From positions 56,636,230-56,700,229 of the forward strand of contig NC_134103.1 in assembly GCF_000715075.1 (NCBI RefSeq): a DNA stretch of 64,000 nucleotides. Reading direction: 5' to 3'. This document shows positions 44,073 through 55,477 of this stretch, one piece after another. Below the pieces are notes generated by a model, which ran no database searches, was not told the DNA's origin, and saw nothing but the letters and a program-made list of their open reading frames with translations. A program made the translations under genes and the position numbers. The DNA is from Nicotiana tabacum. Lineage: Eukaryota > Streptophyta > Magnoliopsida > Solanales > Solanaceae. Position 1 is the stretch's first letter; each line of letters starts with the position of its first letter.

Positions 44073-46310
44073 CGGAGACGATAAAAGAGTTTTCGGGCAA
44101 AGAAATCGAACCAAGACCAATTTTGTCCCGACTTTAGGCATATATTACAGCAATGGCATATGTATTTGAGGAAGATTATGAGTTGTAGAATTAAGGAAGG
44201 AGTTAAGGAAGACTTCGGGGGAATTTTGGGAAAATTGGGGTCGAATTCTGGCTTTGAATTGCTTACATACCTCGGGCTTAACGAGGATCAAGCCTCATGT
44301 AGTTGTGGATTGATGATTTGGAGAAGGCGATGCTTGCAGGAATTGTCCTAGTATCGTATTATGATAATACTGCAAGACAGAAGGTTTTTGGTACCCAAGA
44401 TAGCTCTGCATTGTGGCTTGATTACGAGACTTGAAAGATTTGATGACTTAGATTTCTACTGATCGTATTTGAGTTTGAGTTTGGATCCTTGGCTTGCTTA
44501 TGAGTTTGTTGTCCCTCATCTCGTTGTAGCTTGGTTTGCTTCTTAGAGGAAGTTCCACGTCGCGATTTTTGATCCTGAAAAAATAAAATACATACATACC
44601 CATATACCGTAATGCAAATATGTTAAGATGTGATGTAAATGATGCATGAATGATGATGCCTGGCTGCCGACTAGCCGTTATTTAGGATCGAGGCGATGGG
44701 AATGACTTGATTGTTAGCCGGATTATGTACCGTTCTGCAGCTGTCGAAGCATTAAGTGTCCACACGATGGGAGTATCTCCGCGTGATGGGAGTAATTGAA
44801 TTGAAATGTAAAATATCTCCGCATGATGGTAGTATCTCCACGCGATGGGAGTAGCTAACTTGTAATATATCTCCACATGATGGGAGTTCCTGACTTGAAG
44901 AAACGTAAAATGCATGTAAGCTGCATGAACAAAACGTCAAAACACTCAAGATAAATCAAAGAAATAAGGAGCATGCCCAAGAGATACTCTTTACTACAAA
45001 ACTAAACTACGGCCATCGATCGGCAGAGCGTGGTGGGATCGGATGGTTCATCCTTCGATTGGCGAAGATGGCGACAAAATTTGCAACTATCTACTTGAAA
45101 TCTCTAATATGGTGGAGTGACGGTGTGATCTGCTCTGGTTGGAAAGGCGAACAATTTGCTATATATAGGGCTTTGACTAACAAAGTCGACAGTTCGATTT
45201 GTACATGCCCCTCCGATTGGTTAAGCTGGCGATTTGCTATATACATGGCTCCAATTGGCGGGGCCGACGACTCGCTATATACAAGGTGCCCCGCTTGGTT
45301 GAGCAGAAGGTTTGCTATATACAAGGTGCTCTGATCGTATCGGAGACTTGGTTCCAGAATACCTGCAAAGAATTTTGGAGTTAGTCCTTAGTCATATGAG
45401 GGAGTGAATTTAAATAATAAAAGAGAGACATGGGTTCTTGAGAGAATAGTGTGTCTGTCATTGCTCTGAGTGTGCTTCAGCATTAATCGTATCATGTCGG
45501 TCCTGCGTTCAAAGAAAAATCCTTAGCTGGGGGGGAGGGCGGTAGTGGTGTTGGTTTGTGTTTGCCGTAGTCCTGGGTTTCCCCCGGGTCTGGTGAGATT
45601 ATGCCATGAAGTGCGGTAAGTGCAATGATAGTTTTTAGAAAACATTTTGAAAATTGTTCCTTTTTATGGTAAATGCCGTCATTCCGGATTATGACATGTT
45701 TAGAAATTCCCCTCAACGCGGAGATTTTTTTCGGATGACTCTATCCTGTTGATGTCGATTCTTGGAGATGCCAATGGTGACGTAGTTTCTTGCTGTCATG
45801 ATTACGTCCTAATCTAAATGAATGCATTACAAAGGTTTTCCTAGGGTTATGACCGAACCTTTTCAGGTTGCCTACGTATTCGAATGAAATCAGGTCTGAA
45901 CATAGTTCGAGGGGAATAAAATTATAAATGAATCAAGATGATGACCGAGCCTGGATCAGACAACCTACGTATCTAAATGGAATTAGATCAAAATGTAGTT
46001 CTATTATAATAGATGCAAAGTGATAAGAATTTGAAAATGAAATGGTCGAGTCTGACTCAGACTGCCTACGTATCCAAATGGAATCAGGCCAGAACGCAGT
46101 TCAATTAAAATAGATTACTGAATCCTATGAGGATTGCCTACATATTCCTACAGAAGGAAATCAAGTCGTGGCATAGTTCCGAGTACATACAAAATGATAT
46201 TTGAGTTTTCTATTAAAAAGGGGAGGGAGACCGGACCTTACGTGGGCTGCCTACGTATCCCACAGTGAGAGTCAGGTCGGGCGTAGTTCTGTTACAACCA
46301 AACCCTAATT
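44073..46310 (-). repeat. long repeat-rich 3' untranslated region of the Ogre/Tat element
   Basis: No coding region over 2.2 kb. Three separate short-repeat arrays: 'atctccRcRYgatgggagt' about five times at 44755-44895; 'tttgctatatacaagg'-type units four times at 45150-45330; and 'gcctacgtatcYaaatggaa...agttc' about five times at 45860-46290. The GC-poor sequence between them shows nothing recognisable. Short open frames at 44682-45384 arise from the arrays. Confidence 0.75.
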
Positions 46311-47410
46311 CTATTATCTTCAAATGTAGTATCTCTTGATTGCATCTGAGTTGATGGGCTTAGCACTGACTCTTCCGTCCATTTGTGCTAAGATCAAATA
46401 TCCTCCCGACAACACTCGATGAACCACATAAGGACCCTGCTAATTTGGCGCGAATTTTCCCTTGGCTTCTTCTTGATGAGGGAATATTTTCTTCAAAACT
46501 AACTGCCCCGGTGTAAATTGCCTAGGTTTCACCTTGTTGTTGAATGCACTAGCCATCCTATTTTGATACAACTGACCATGGCATACCGCGTCCATTCTCT
46601 TTCCGTCAGTGAGCATGAGTTGATCCTGCCTGACCCGTATCCATTATGCGTCATCTAACTTGGTTTTTTGAATTACCCTCAAGGATGGTATCTCGACCTC
46701 TGCGTGTACCACAACTTTGGTACTATATACCAATATGTACAGCATTGCCCCGATGGACTTTCTCACGGTGGTCCGATAACCCAAAAAGGAGAAGGATAAT
46801 TTCTCGTGCCTTTGCCTGTGATTTTCCACTATCTTTCATAAGATCCTTTTGGTGCTTTTATTGGCTTCTTCAACTGCTCCATTCATTTGCGGCCTGTAGG
46901 CCTTGGAATTATGGTGGACGATATTGAACTTTTCGTAAATCTCCCTCATAAGATCGCTATTGAGATTGGCTACATTGTCAGTGACGATCGACTCTGGTAT
47001 CCCGAATCGGCAGACTATGTTGTTACAGACGAAATCTGCTACCACTTTCTTCGTAACGGCCTTGTATGTAGAAACTTTGACCTATTTGGTGAAGTAGTCA
47101 ATGGCTACCAGGATGAGATAATGTCTATTTGATGCAGCAGGCTCTATAGGTCCAATTACGTCTATGCCCCAAGCGGCGAACGACCAAGGAGAACCCATTA
47201 CATTCAGCTTGTTAGGCGGAACCCGGATGAAATCCCTGTGAATCTGGCACTGGTGACACTTCTGCATGTAACGAATACTATCTCTTTCCATGGTCATCCA
47301 AGTATCTAGCTCTTAAAATCTTTTTGGACAAAGTGAATCCATTCATATGAGGTCCGCATGTTCCTGCGTGTATTTCTTCTAGCAATTTGGTTGCTTCATC
47401 AGTATCTACA
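46311..47410 (-). pseudogene. integrase of the Ogre/Tat element
   Basis: H2C2 zinc domain: 'EIHAGTCGPHMNG' (about 47340-47380) and 'CHQCQIHRDFI' (47225-47260), with a frameshift between. Core: 'AAWGIDVIGPIEPAASN' with the first catalytic Asp, 'GIPESIVTDNVANLNS' with the second, and 'RPQMNGAVEEANKSTKRIL' with the Glu. The C-terminal part (46330-46830) has 'FSFLGYRTTVRKSIGAMLY', 'FTPGQLVLKKIFP' and a 'GPYVVHRVL' motif of the GPY/F type. Several stops (about 47080, 46645 and 46440) inactivate it. It inserts element cDNA into the genome. Confidence 0.88.
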
Positions 47411-47530
47411 CACCTTACTAGACCCAAGTCCAGGGTCCTCATGTATAGGACTTCTTTGTTAAGGAAAAATTGATTTACTAGCTTCTGAGTGCTTGCTTCT
47501 GACCATTGGTCGCATTCCTCAGATAATCTC

Positions 47531-48010
47531 TTATTTCAAGGAACCTTCTGACGTCGTAGTACCATAGCTTAGCTCTTCATCTACATGGAAATAATATGCA
47601 TGCTGATCCCTAACCTCTATCTCAATAGGGTCGATGTAATTCTTATCTGGATGCTGGATCGTGGATAAGAAGGTTGCGAGAGAGTCAACAAACTCGTTCT
47701 GGATTATGGGAATGTTTTTGAACTTGATCTTGGTGAACTTCTTACACAAATCTTTCATGCAATGCAGGTACAGAAGGATCTTGACATTCTTGGTAGTCTA
47801 TTCACCTTGGACTTGATGTATCAGTAGATCAGAATCTTCTATGACCAAAAGCTCCTTGATGTTCATATCGACTGCCATCATAATCCCAAGGATGCATGCT
47901 TCATACTCGGCCATATTATTGGTGCAAGGGAACCTTATCTTAGCTGAAGCCTGGTAATGCTATCCTAATTCTGAAATTAAGACTACCCAAATCCCCACTC
48001 CTTTGAAATT
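47531..48010 (-). pseudogene. archaeal-type second RNase H of the Ogre/Tat element
   Basis: Contains 'CTNNMAEYEACILGIMM' near 47885-47935, with the helix Glu, and 'LLVIEDSDLLIHQVQGE' with a catalytic Asp, followed by 'IIQNEFVDSLATF'. This second RNase H, placed between the ordinary RNase H and integrase, is known from Tat-lineage elements and resembles plant and archaeal RNase H-I. A stop occurs at about 47800. Confidence 0.82.
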
Positions 48011-49560
48011 TGTTTCTCTGTCGAAAAACATTCTCCATCCTAGTACGACTTTGCGATGTCTTCCCCAGCGAATAACACTTCTTCATCCAGAAAGTATGTA
48101 GTGAGCGTCTCGTATTCCTTATCCACTGGGTTCTCTGCAAGGTGGTCAGCTAATGCTTGTCCCTTGATAGCCTTCTACGTTACATACACAATATCAAATT
48201 CACTGAGAAAAATTTGCCATTTGGCCAGTTTTCCTATAGGCATCGGCTTCTGGAAGATGTACTTGAGCAGGTCGAGCCGGGATATTAGATGTGTAGTGTA
48301 TGATGACATGTAGTGCCTCAACTTTTGAGTTTATCCAAGTCAAAGCGCATCAGATCTGCTCTATCAAAGTGTATTTGGCTTCGTACAGTGTAAAATTCTT
48401 GCTTAGGTAATAGATAGCTTGCTCTTTCCTCCCCGTCTCGTTGTGTTGTCCCAACACGAATCCAAATGCATTGTCCAGAACGAACATGTATAGTAACAAC
48501 GACTTCCCGAGTTCGGGAGGAACCAATACTGGTGGATTGGACAAATACTCCTTGATTTTGTTGAATGCTTTCTGACATTCTTCTGTCCATTTTGTGTCAG
48601 CATCCTTTTTTAATAGCTTAAAAATAGGCTCGTAGATTACCGTCGACTGGTCTATGAACCTACTGATATAATTTAATCTCATCATGTCCTTCTTGCTTTT
48701 AGGCGGTAGTAGATCCTGAATGGCCTTGATCTTTGAAGGATCCAATTCTATCCCTTTTTTTCTGACGATGAAGCCTAACAATTTTCTGGCTAGGACTATG
48801 AATTCACATTTTGTGGGATTCAACTTCAAACTGTACCTCCTCAAATGTTCGAAGAATTTATTCAAGTCATTCAAATGCTCTGCACTCTTTCGAGATTTGA
48901 TGATGACATCGTCCACATATACCTCGATTTCCTTATGGATCATATCGTAAAAGAGGGTCGTCATGGCCCTCATGTAATTAGCACTGGCGTTCTTGAGGTA
49001 GAATGGCATGACCTTGTAGTAATATACTCCCCATGGCATAGTGAACACTGTCTTCTCTGCATCTTCTTCATGCATCAGGATCAAGTGGTACACAGCGAAA
49101 CAATCCATGAATGACTGTAGCTCGTGTCGATAAGGATATGAATGTTTGGTAAAGGGAAATCATCCTTCGGACTAGCCTTGTTAAGATCTCGATAATCCAC
49201 ACATATCCTGATCTTCCCATCTTTCTTTGGTACCGGTACGATATTTGCCAACCATGTGGGATAATTGGTGACTCTCACCATATTTGCTTCTATCTATTTA
49301 GTGACCTCTTCTTTTATCTTCAGACTCATATCTGGCTTGAACTTTCTGGGTTTTTGTTTGACTGGTGGTCTGGCAGGATCAGTGGGCAATCGATGCGAGA
49401 CAATGTCGGTACTCAACCCAGGCATGGCTTCATATGACCATGCGAACACATCGATGTATTGTTGGAGGATCTCGACCAATTCTTCTTTCTGTTCCACTTC
49501 TAAATGGATATTGATTCGAATTTCTTTCACGTCTTCTTCTCTTCCAAAGTTGATTACTTA
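48011..49560 (-). pseudogene. reverse transcriptase and RNase H of the Ogre/Tat element
   Basis: N-terminal part 'VFAWSYEAMPGLSTDIVSH', then 'WLANIVPVPKKDGKIRICVD' and 'FPLPNIHILIDTSYSHS'. Palm motifs continue with 'FTMPWGVYYYKVMPF' and the catalytic YVDD at 48908-48919. The thumb has 'KLLGFIVRKKGIELDPSKI'. RNase H starts at 'LLLYMFVLDNAFGFVLGQHN' and goes on past 48350 ('YLSKNFTLYEAKYTLIEQI'). 'DCFAVYHLILMHEED' shows changes at normally conserved Ser-Gly-Asn positions. Breaks: stop near 49291 and frameshift near 49105. It copies the element RNA and removes the template. Confidence 0.9.
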
Positions 49561-49726
49561 TATTTCTTCAAGGTTAGGCTTTTTCTGGCTTTCTAACTGC
49601 TCGATCTCTTGCGGGAGGTTATGAGGCATCATGCTTTCGTCATACTCCTCATAGTCTGGATCATTTTGCTCGAAGGTTTCGTTACATGTCATAATCGTGG
49701 AATGCGGGTTTTTATCGAATTGATTA

Positions 49727-49935
49727 CTGAAAAGAAAAACTAAGTATAAATAAAGCGATAAATGAATTTGCAATGAATTTAAGAAAAGCAATTCTTTTTA
49801 TTTCATCAAAAGGGGAAAGTCTAAGCGTTTATGGAGGCAATTTGACAAAAGCGTACATGCACGGTTTAGGCCTCAATTGACCGCCTGTTTTTCAAAATTA
49901 CTACAATTCCACACTACGAAGACTCCTAGCGAACC
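49727..49935 (-). other. probable intron between protease and RT
   Basis: On the minus strand a strong acceptor 'tttttcttttcag' ends at 49727, immediately before the frame that leads into RT. The preceding ~200 bases are AT-rich and do not continue the coding frame from the protease side, whose recognisable coding ends near 49935. The donor is not fixed by eye; GTATG near 50317 is an alternative. A spliced intron here is a known feature of Ogre elements. Confidence 0.55.
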
Positions 49936-50960
49936 AGAGATGAGCTGGCGGTCCAATTCTGCAAGTCCTCCCCGGGTTTGACATCTAGAATGGTCGATGT
50001 CTTGATATCAACTTCATCGCAACATTCCTCAATCATGGTCACAAACAATCTTCACATTTCATCAAGGATGTCATCCTCCGGTGTAGAGCTTTGACCCGGA
50101 CCTGGAACACGCTCTGGCACAAAAGCCTTCTTCCCAAATCTACCGGTGTAAGTCTTCCCAGTTGGAGGCTGATACCCTAAGCCGGCTGCCCTTCTGTCCC
50201 CTTGGCTTAATCGGCTATGTTATCCCGTCTGACCGGGCTCCTAGCCCAGTCCCTGATCAGTACCCATACTTCATCATCTCTCTCATTGCCATCTTTGATC
50301 TGTATGGCGACTGCATACCTAGATTTTTCTCAGCCTTCTCTATCTCCGTAGTCTGCATGATCTCGAATGCATAGAAGGCGACCCTATCCAGTCCTTCTGT
50401 GAACGGAACTGCATGTTCTAGATAAGCTATTCAGCTTCATTCACCGTGAATTACAATCTCTTGGAAACCCCACTCGAACTTCATGCACTGATGGAGAGTG
50501 GACGGAACTGCCCCTGCCATATGTATCCAAGGCCTTCCCAGAAACAGGTTATATGAGGACGAAATGTCCATTATTTGAAATAGTATTGTGAATTCATCTG
50601 GTCCAATATGCAGAGATAAGTAGATCTCTCCAATGACATCTTTCTGCGACCCATCGAAAGCTCTTACTCTTACATGGCTTTCCTTCACCTCTCTTAAATG
50701 ACTATCCAACTCTCGTAGAGTAGAGAGTGGGCAGAATTCACTCCGGATCCTTCGTCAACAAGAACTCGAGACACCACTTTATCCCCGCACTTGAATGTGA
50801 TGTGCATGGCTCTATTATGACCCATACCTTATACAGGAAGTTCGTATCTTTGGAAGGAAATCATGTTTGCCTTAACCATATTTCCATGGTTGATGCTAAC
50901 GCCCCGCTGGTAGTGTTACTCGGCAAACTCATTCCACTTATCACTTTCATCAAAGCATCT
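49936..50960 (-). pseudogene. aspartic protease and linker of the Ogre/Tat element
   Basis: Active-site motif 'VSRVLVDEGSGVNSA' near 50735-50780 (D-E-G-S in place of the usual D-x-G-S form), then 'SSYNLFLGRPWIHMAGAVPS', the hydrophobic-G-R-x-W flap-side motif of Tat proteases. A stop precedes the open stretch 50709-50437. Downstream (about 50430-49940) lies a linker readable in pieces ('TYTGRFGKKAFVPERVPGPG'). It cuts Gag-Pol; inactive here. Confidence 0.82.
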
Positions 50961-52008
50961 TTATGACTGTCGGAACTCATCAGCAAATCCATGATCGATA
51001 TGTGTGCATGGGTTTTCTTTAACTATTCCTCCACAAAATATTCTTTTAGCTGGCATCTTCCTCCAAAACTCCGCCACCTCGACATCTGTTATGTTCCTTC
51101 TCTGAATCGGGTCTCTACTTGGATTTCCTTGGTTTACCTCCTCTGGAGCATAACATATTCCTGACCTGGTCATTTCGTGGGCAGCTACGGAATCCGTCAT
51201 CTTCCCTTTTCCTTTCTGCTAGTACGTCCATGGAACTGTCTTGTATTCTTGCCTCTCATCATTCTTGACGGTGGCGATGAACTGTTGTTGGTGTGTCTGG
51301 ACCATCACCGGAGGTTTTAGCTGTATAGTGATCAATAGATTTCTTTCGGGGTGGAACTCTTGTAGCCTCGGCATTCCCAATTATGATAATAGTCCCTTCC
51401 AGATCATAATCTTCGTCCAAAGCGATCATGTTGGCTCCTTGGTTTCTATGATTCGGCAGCGGGTTAAGATACACATTTGCAAAGCTAGGGTGCATTGAAT
51501 GGCTCTACTTTTGATCAGCAACTCTGTTTCATTCTTCAGCCTAAAATAGTCCTTGGTATCATGCCCCGATATACCTGAATAGTAGCCGCATCGTTTGGTT
51601 ACATCAAAGTACTTGGAAGGTTGGTTGGGAATCCTCCATTCTACTGGATATATCAGGCCAACTCTTCTCAGCCTTTCAAACAATTGGGCTAAGGGCTCAA
51701 CAATCGCGGTGTAGTTTCTAGGACCTCTTTCCTCAAAATTTGGGCGTGGTCGGGGTGCATAGGTGGGTCGATTTTGATGGGTGGTGGTTTGAACTAGAGT
51801 GTATGGCCGTGGTGGATTTAGATTTATATAGACGCGAGGTGGGTTATATTGAGGTTGGGTGTTATATTATGGTTGTGTGTTGTATACTAGAGCATAGGTA
51901 GGTTGATGTGAAGGATGGGTATTCATAGGATAAGAGTTGTTTCGATGGGGTAGACTGGATTGGTAGTAGGGAACAATTGGTGATACTTCTTCCTTCTTCT
52001 TTTTTCCA
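50961..52008 (-). pseudogene. gag C-terminal part of the Ogre/Tat element
   Basis: Pro/Tyr/Asn/Gln-rich low-complexity sequence (51750-52000) followed by 'WRIPNQPSKYFDVTKRCGYY' and 'GISGHDTKDYFRLKNETELL', a CCHC-like knuckle whose last Cys is Tyr. Open pieces at 51683-51426, 51495-51259 and 51200-50961 carry an 'FANVYLNPLPNHR' block typical of Tat Gag tails. Gag packages the element RNA. The N-terminal half continues at 55478 beyond an inserted LTR. Confidence 0.78.
52004..52008. repeat. target site duplication, left copy (TTCCA)
   Basis: TTCCA precedes the LTR start at 52009; the identical pentamer follows the LTR end at 55473-55477. Confidence 0.9.
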
Positions 52009-52409
52009 TGTAACGACCGACTTGTCGTTTTGAACATTTACGCTCCTTTCAACTATTTGAAGTCTTGAGTAGCTTCATATGATGTATTATGACCAAGTTT
52101 GAGTTTTTTTGTATTCGACCTCAGATAAGAGTTTTGATGATTTCGTTAGGCCCGGATAGTGACTTTGGACTCGGGCATAGGCCCGAAATTTAATTTGGAT
52201 ATTTCTAGGATGTTTCGATGTCGTTTCTTCAAGTATAAGTGGTATCACATTAAGAAAATGAGCTCCAAATTCAGTTTTTATTGAAGCATTAGATCCGTAT
52301 GAAAATTACAGATCCATAGGAAAAAGAATTGTCGAATTAGGACATCGTATGAGAGAGTTATGCCCATTTTCAGACGAAATAGAAAAGATTTCCCATCGCC
52401 AGCATCCAG

Positions 52410-52488
52410 GGTAGCGTGGGGCACTAGCCCTGGCGCTGGGAATCTTGAGGTTCTGGAAACTGGGCCACAGGTAGCGCCCCACGCTACC
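52410..52488. repeat. perfect 13-bp inverted repeat upstream of LTR TATA
   Basis: GGTAGCGTGGGGC (52410-52422) and GCCCCACGCTACC (52476-52488) can form a hairpin with a 53-base loop. A TATA-like 'tatatac' lies at about 52506-52512. The location corresponds to the CG-rich motif clusters of the other LTR families. Confidence 0.7.
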
Positions 52489-54242
52489 TATGGCACTCAA
52501 AATGTTATATACTCATTTCGGGGTTCATTTTTCCCCATTCCCCTTGGCCGAATTTTGGGGTTTTCCTCCACTCTCTCAAGACCTCCAACTCCCTCCATCT
52601 TCAAGGTGAGTAATCCCTACTAATTTGGTATTTTGTTCCATCGATTCCACGCTAAAACTAACTCAATCCTCCATAAAATACATATATCTTGAAGAAAGTT
52701 TTTCAAGAACTCAAAGAAGGGTTTTGCAAAATTTCTTCCAGAAGGTAATCCTATACACTTAGACTTACATGTATGGATATATTATGGGAATATGAGTATG
52801 AATTAAGTATTGAAACTTATGGTATGGTGATTGGAAGCCATAAAATCCCAATTTAAATACATAACCATTGTAGAGATTGAAAACTGATTATTTGATGGAA
52901 TTTTGTTGGTTGGGTGTGGATGAATGGCCATGTATGTGATGTTGGAAGTTATGAATTGTTTAAGAATGATGGTGGGAAAAATTGTTGGTAAATGGTAGTA
53001 GTTGGATGAACTAATTCTATGGTTAAGAGATGTAGAGATTCATGCCTACTAGGTGTTTGATAAAGTGCCTAAATGGCCTAAATTATGAAATTTGTTACTA
53101 ATATTGGTCCCATTGGATGTTGTTATTGTAGATTGAAGTTGCTTAGTGTAGTGGATAGTTGTAGTATCATTAAGGGATGAATTTGAGGTATGTTGGCTAA
53201 ACTTCTCTCCTAGAATTGAATCCCATGATGTCCTTGTAAGTCTCGAGTTATTCATTATAAATTGACTATTCCGAATAAGCTTTATGCCGAAAGAGATATA
53301 TTCAATATGTGTTCCGAATGCTCTTATCATGTTATGTTATCCTTCGGGAATGTGTTCAAAGTATGGGTTGCGTATTAAAATATTATGACTTCTAGTAGTG
53401 TTTCAAATGAAAGCTATTATGCCAAATTGTGTAAGAAATCTCAATGTGCATAAGACTCTTAATTGTTCATATGTGGTACTTAAGTTGTGATTTCCAGAAT
53501 ATTCTATATGTTGATGTTTATGTTGATGATCCTTGGAAGTAAAGAAATGAAAGTGTGGAATATGAAATACGGCCATTGTGCCATGAAAGAAGAATCATAT
53601 GTATGGACAAGAGAGCCAATAGAATAGTGATGTCGTAAGTGGTTGAAAGTATGAATGAAGTGATATATGGTATGAAAGGTTATGAGATGAACGTATTTGT
53701 ACTTTTGTTTCCAATGTGTTATAAGCTCCTACGTTCTCATGAGTAAAGGCTATGGTGTTCCTAAATGTTTTAAATGCTCTTAATGTTCTATGATCCCCAT
53801 GGCAAGTACAAGTAAGTGATAGTATGAACATAAAATGTGGCCTCTTGCCAAGATAAGAATTATGAGGCATTGTATGTTTCAATGGTTTCAATCATTGTAT
53901 ATATTCTTCTAAAATAATAAATGCAAATGACTTCGATGTTAAGTCCCTAAGAATCATGAACTTAGCTAATGACCTCAAGATGACAAGTGAGTGAATAACG
54001 AGATGAAAGGGAGATGTCCTATGCTAAATGATGATGAATCTTATTAAAACGAAATTGGGCTCATGTGGCATTGAAATCGACTTATTGATTCACCATGCAT
54101 GTGCTAATGTAATGAGTTGTGTTTCTCCATGACGAGCATGAACATGAAGTATTCCAATGATATGGGAAATTATGACCTTAAATGTAATGTTAACCATGTC
54201 GCTTTGAGTTTGTATATGGTTGTGTGCATAATGATGTGTTAT

Positions 54243-54760
54243 GAACCCTATGGACGGTCTATGAAACGCATATGAGTAAGGTATGAATGGACCCTATGGA
54301 CGGTCTATGAAACTCACAGGTATATAATATGAATGAATCCTATGGACGGTCTATGAAACGCACAAGTGTATAATATAATATGAATGAATCCTATGGATGG
54401 TCTATGAAACGCATAGGTGTATTGTATATGTGATCCTATGGATGATCTATGAAACACATAGGTGTGTTGTGTATGGAATCCTATGGATGGTCTATGAAAC
54501 GCATAGGTGTATTGTGTATGGAATCCTATAGACGGTCTATGAAATGCATAGGTGTATTGTGTATGAAATGTATAGGTGTACGGTATGAATAAACACTATG
54601 GACGGTCTATGAGACGCATAGGTGTATAATATGATATGTGAACACTATGGACGGTCTATAAGACGCATATGTGTATAATATGATATGTGAACACTAAGGA
54701 CGGTCTATGAAATGTATAGGTGTAAAATAAGAGAGGGGTATGGACGGTCTAGTTAGACGC
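54243..54760 (+). repeat. tandem repeat within the solo LTR
   Basis: About eleven degenerate units of roughly 40-60 bases, each with 'ctatggacggtctatgaaac' followed by 'gcataggtgtat' and a variable AT-rich spacer. Unit boundaries vary. Confidence 0.88.
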
Positions 54761-55472
54761 ATTGTTAACGCAGATAATAGGTGCCACTTTCATTGCCCTT
54801 GTTTGTACATGTTATTTCAATTACATTATATTATGTATTCCACGTATAGTTCGTATGGCTCAATTGATCCCAAAGGAAGTTCAGAATGATGCAAGTATAT
54901 TAAGACTTGAAATTTGTTTCTATAGGATGTTTCATAGTTTCTTGATGTACTTTTTGCCTCTTATTTGAGTTACCGTATTTTCATATGTTGTTTTGTCTAC
55001 CTTACATACGAGTACTATTCCATATGTACTCACGTCCCTTTTGCCGGGGGCACTGCATCTTTTAATGGATGCAGGTATACTTCTATTGGATGATATGTAT
55101 CTTTGATAGGGATGTGCTTCACTACTCAGCTTATGGTGAGCCCGCTACAGTTCTAGTGGGTGTTTGAGTCTAGTTCGTTTTATGTATTTAGGTATTTATT
55201 GTCATAGAAGCTCCATGTACACTATGGGTCATGTAATTAAAGATTTGAGTTTTGTCATGTATTTATGTTCACAGTATTTATAAGGCTACGCACCCATCAT
55301 GAGAAAGATTGTAGGCCAATGAGCCAAATGTATTCAATTTAAAAGTTATGATCTAATGACGTTTTGATAAATCATGAATGAGTTATGATGAGATGTTGAT
55401 GTAAAGTAGGCTTGCTCGACCGGGTTTACTCGGTTGAGCGTCGGTCATGCTCCCCAAGTTTGGGGAGTGACA

Positions 55473-55477
55473 TTCCA
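55473..55477. repeat. target site duplication, right copy (TTCCA)
   Basis: Second copy; partner at 52004-52008. Confidence 0.9.

Larger units (their letters stand above)
52009..55472 (+). repeat. solo LTR, plus orientation, inserted in Ogre/Tat gag
   Basis: 3,464 bp from TGTAACGACC to GGGGAGTGACA, flanked by TTCCA on both sides, with Ogre gag on each side and no internal region: a solo LTR from LTR-LTR recombination. It has a 13-bp inverted repeat upstream of a TATA-like site (52410-52488) and a tandem array (54243-54760). The 5' part resembles 1470-1620. No gene. Confidence 0.92.

Noticed and set aside
49265..49624. 119-codon plus-strand frame
   Set aside because: It is the shadow of the Ogre RT N-terminal region on the opposite strand.
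54243..54760. Repeats with spacers resembling a CRISPR array
   Set aside because: Units are degenerate, spacers are near-identical, it lies inside a plant LTR and no cas genes exist; it is a minisatellite.
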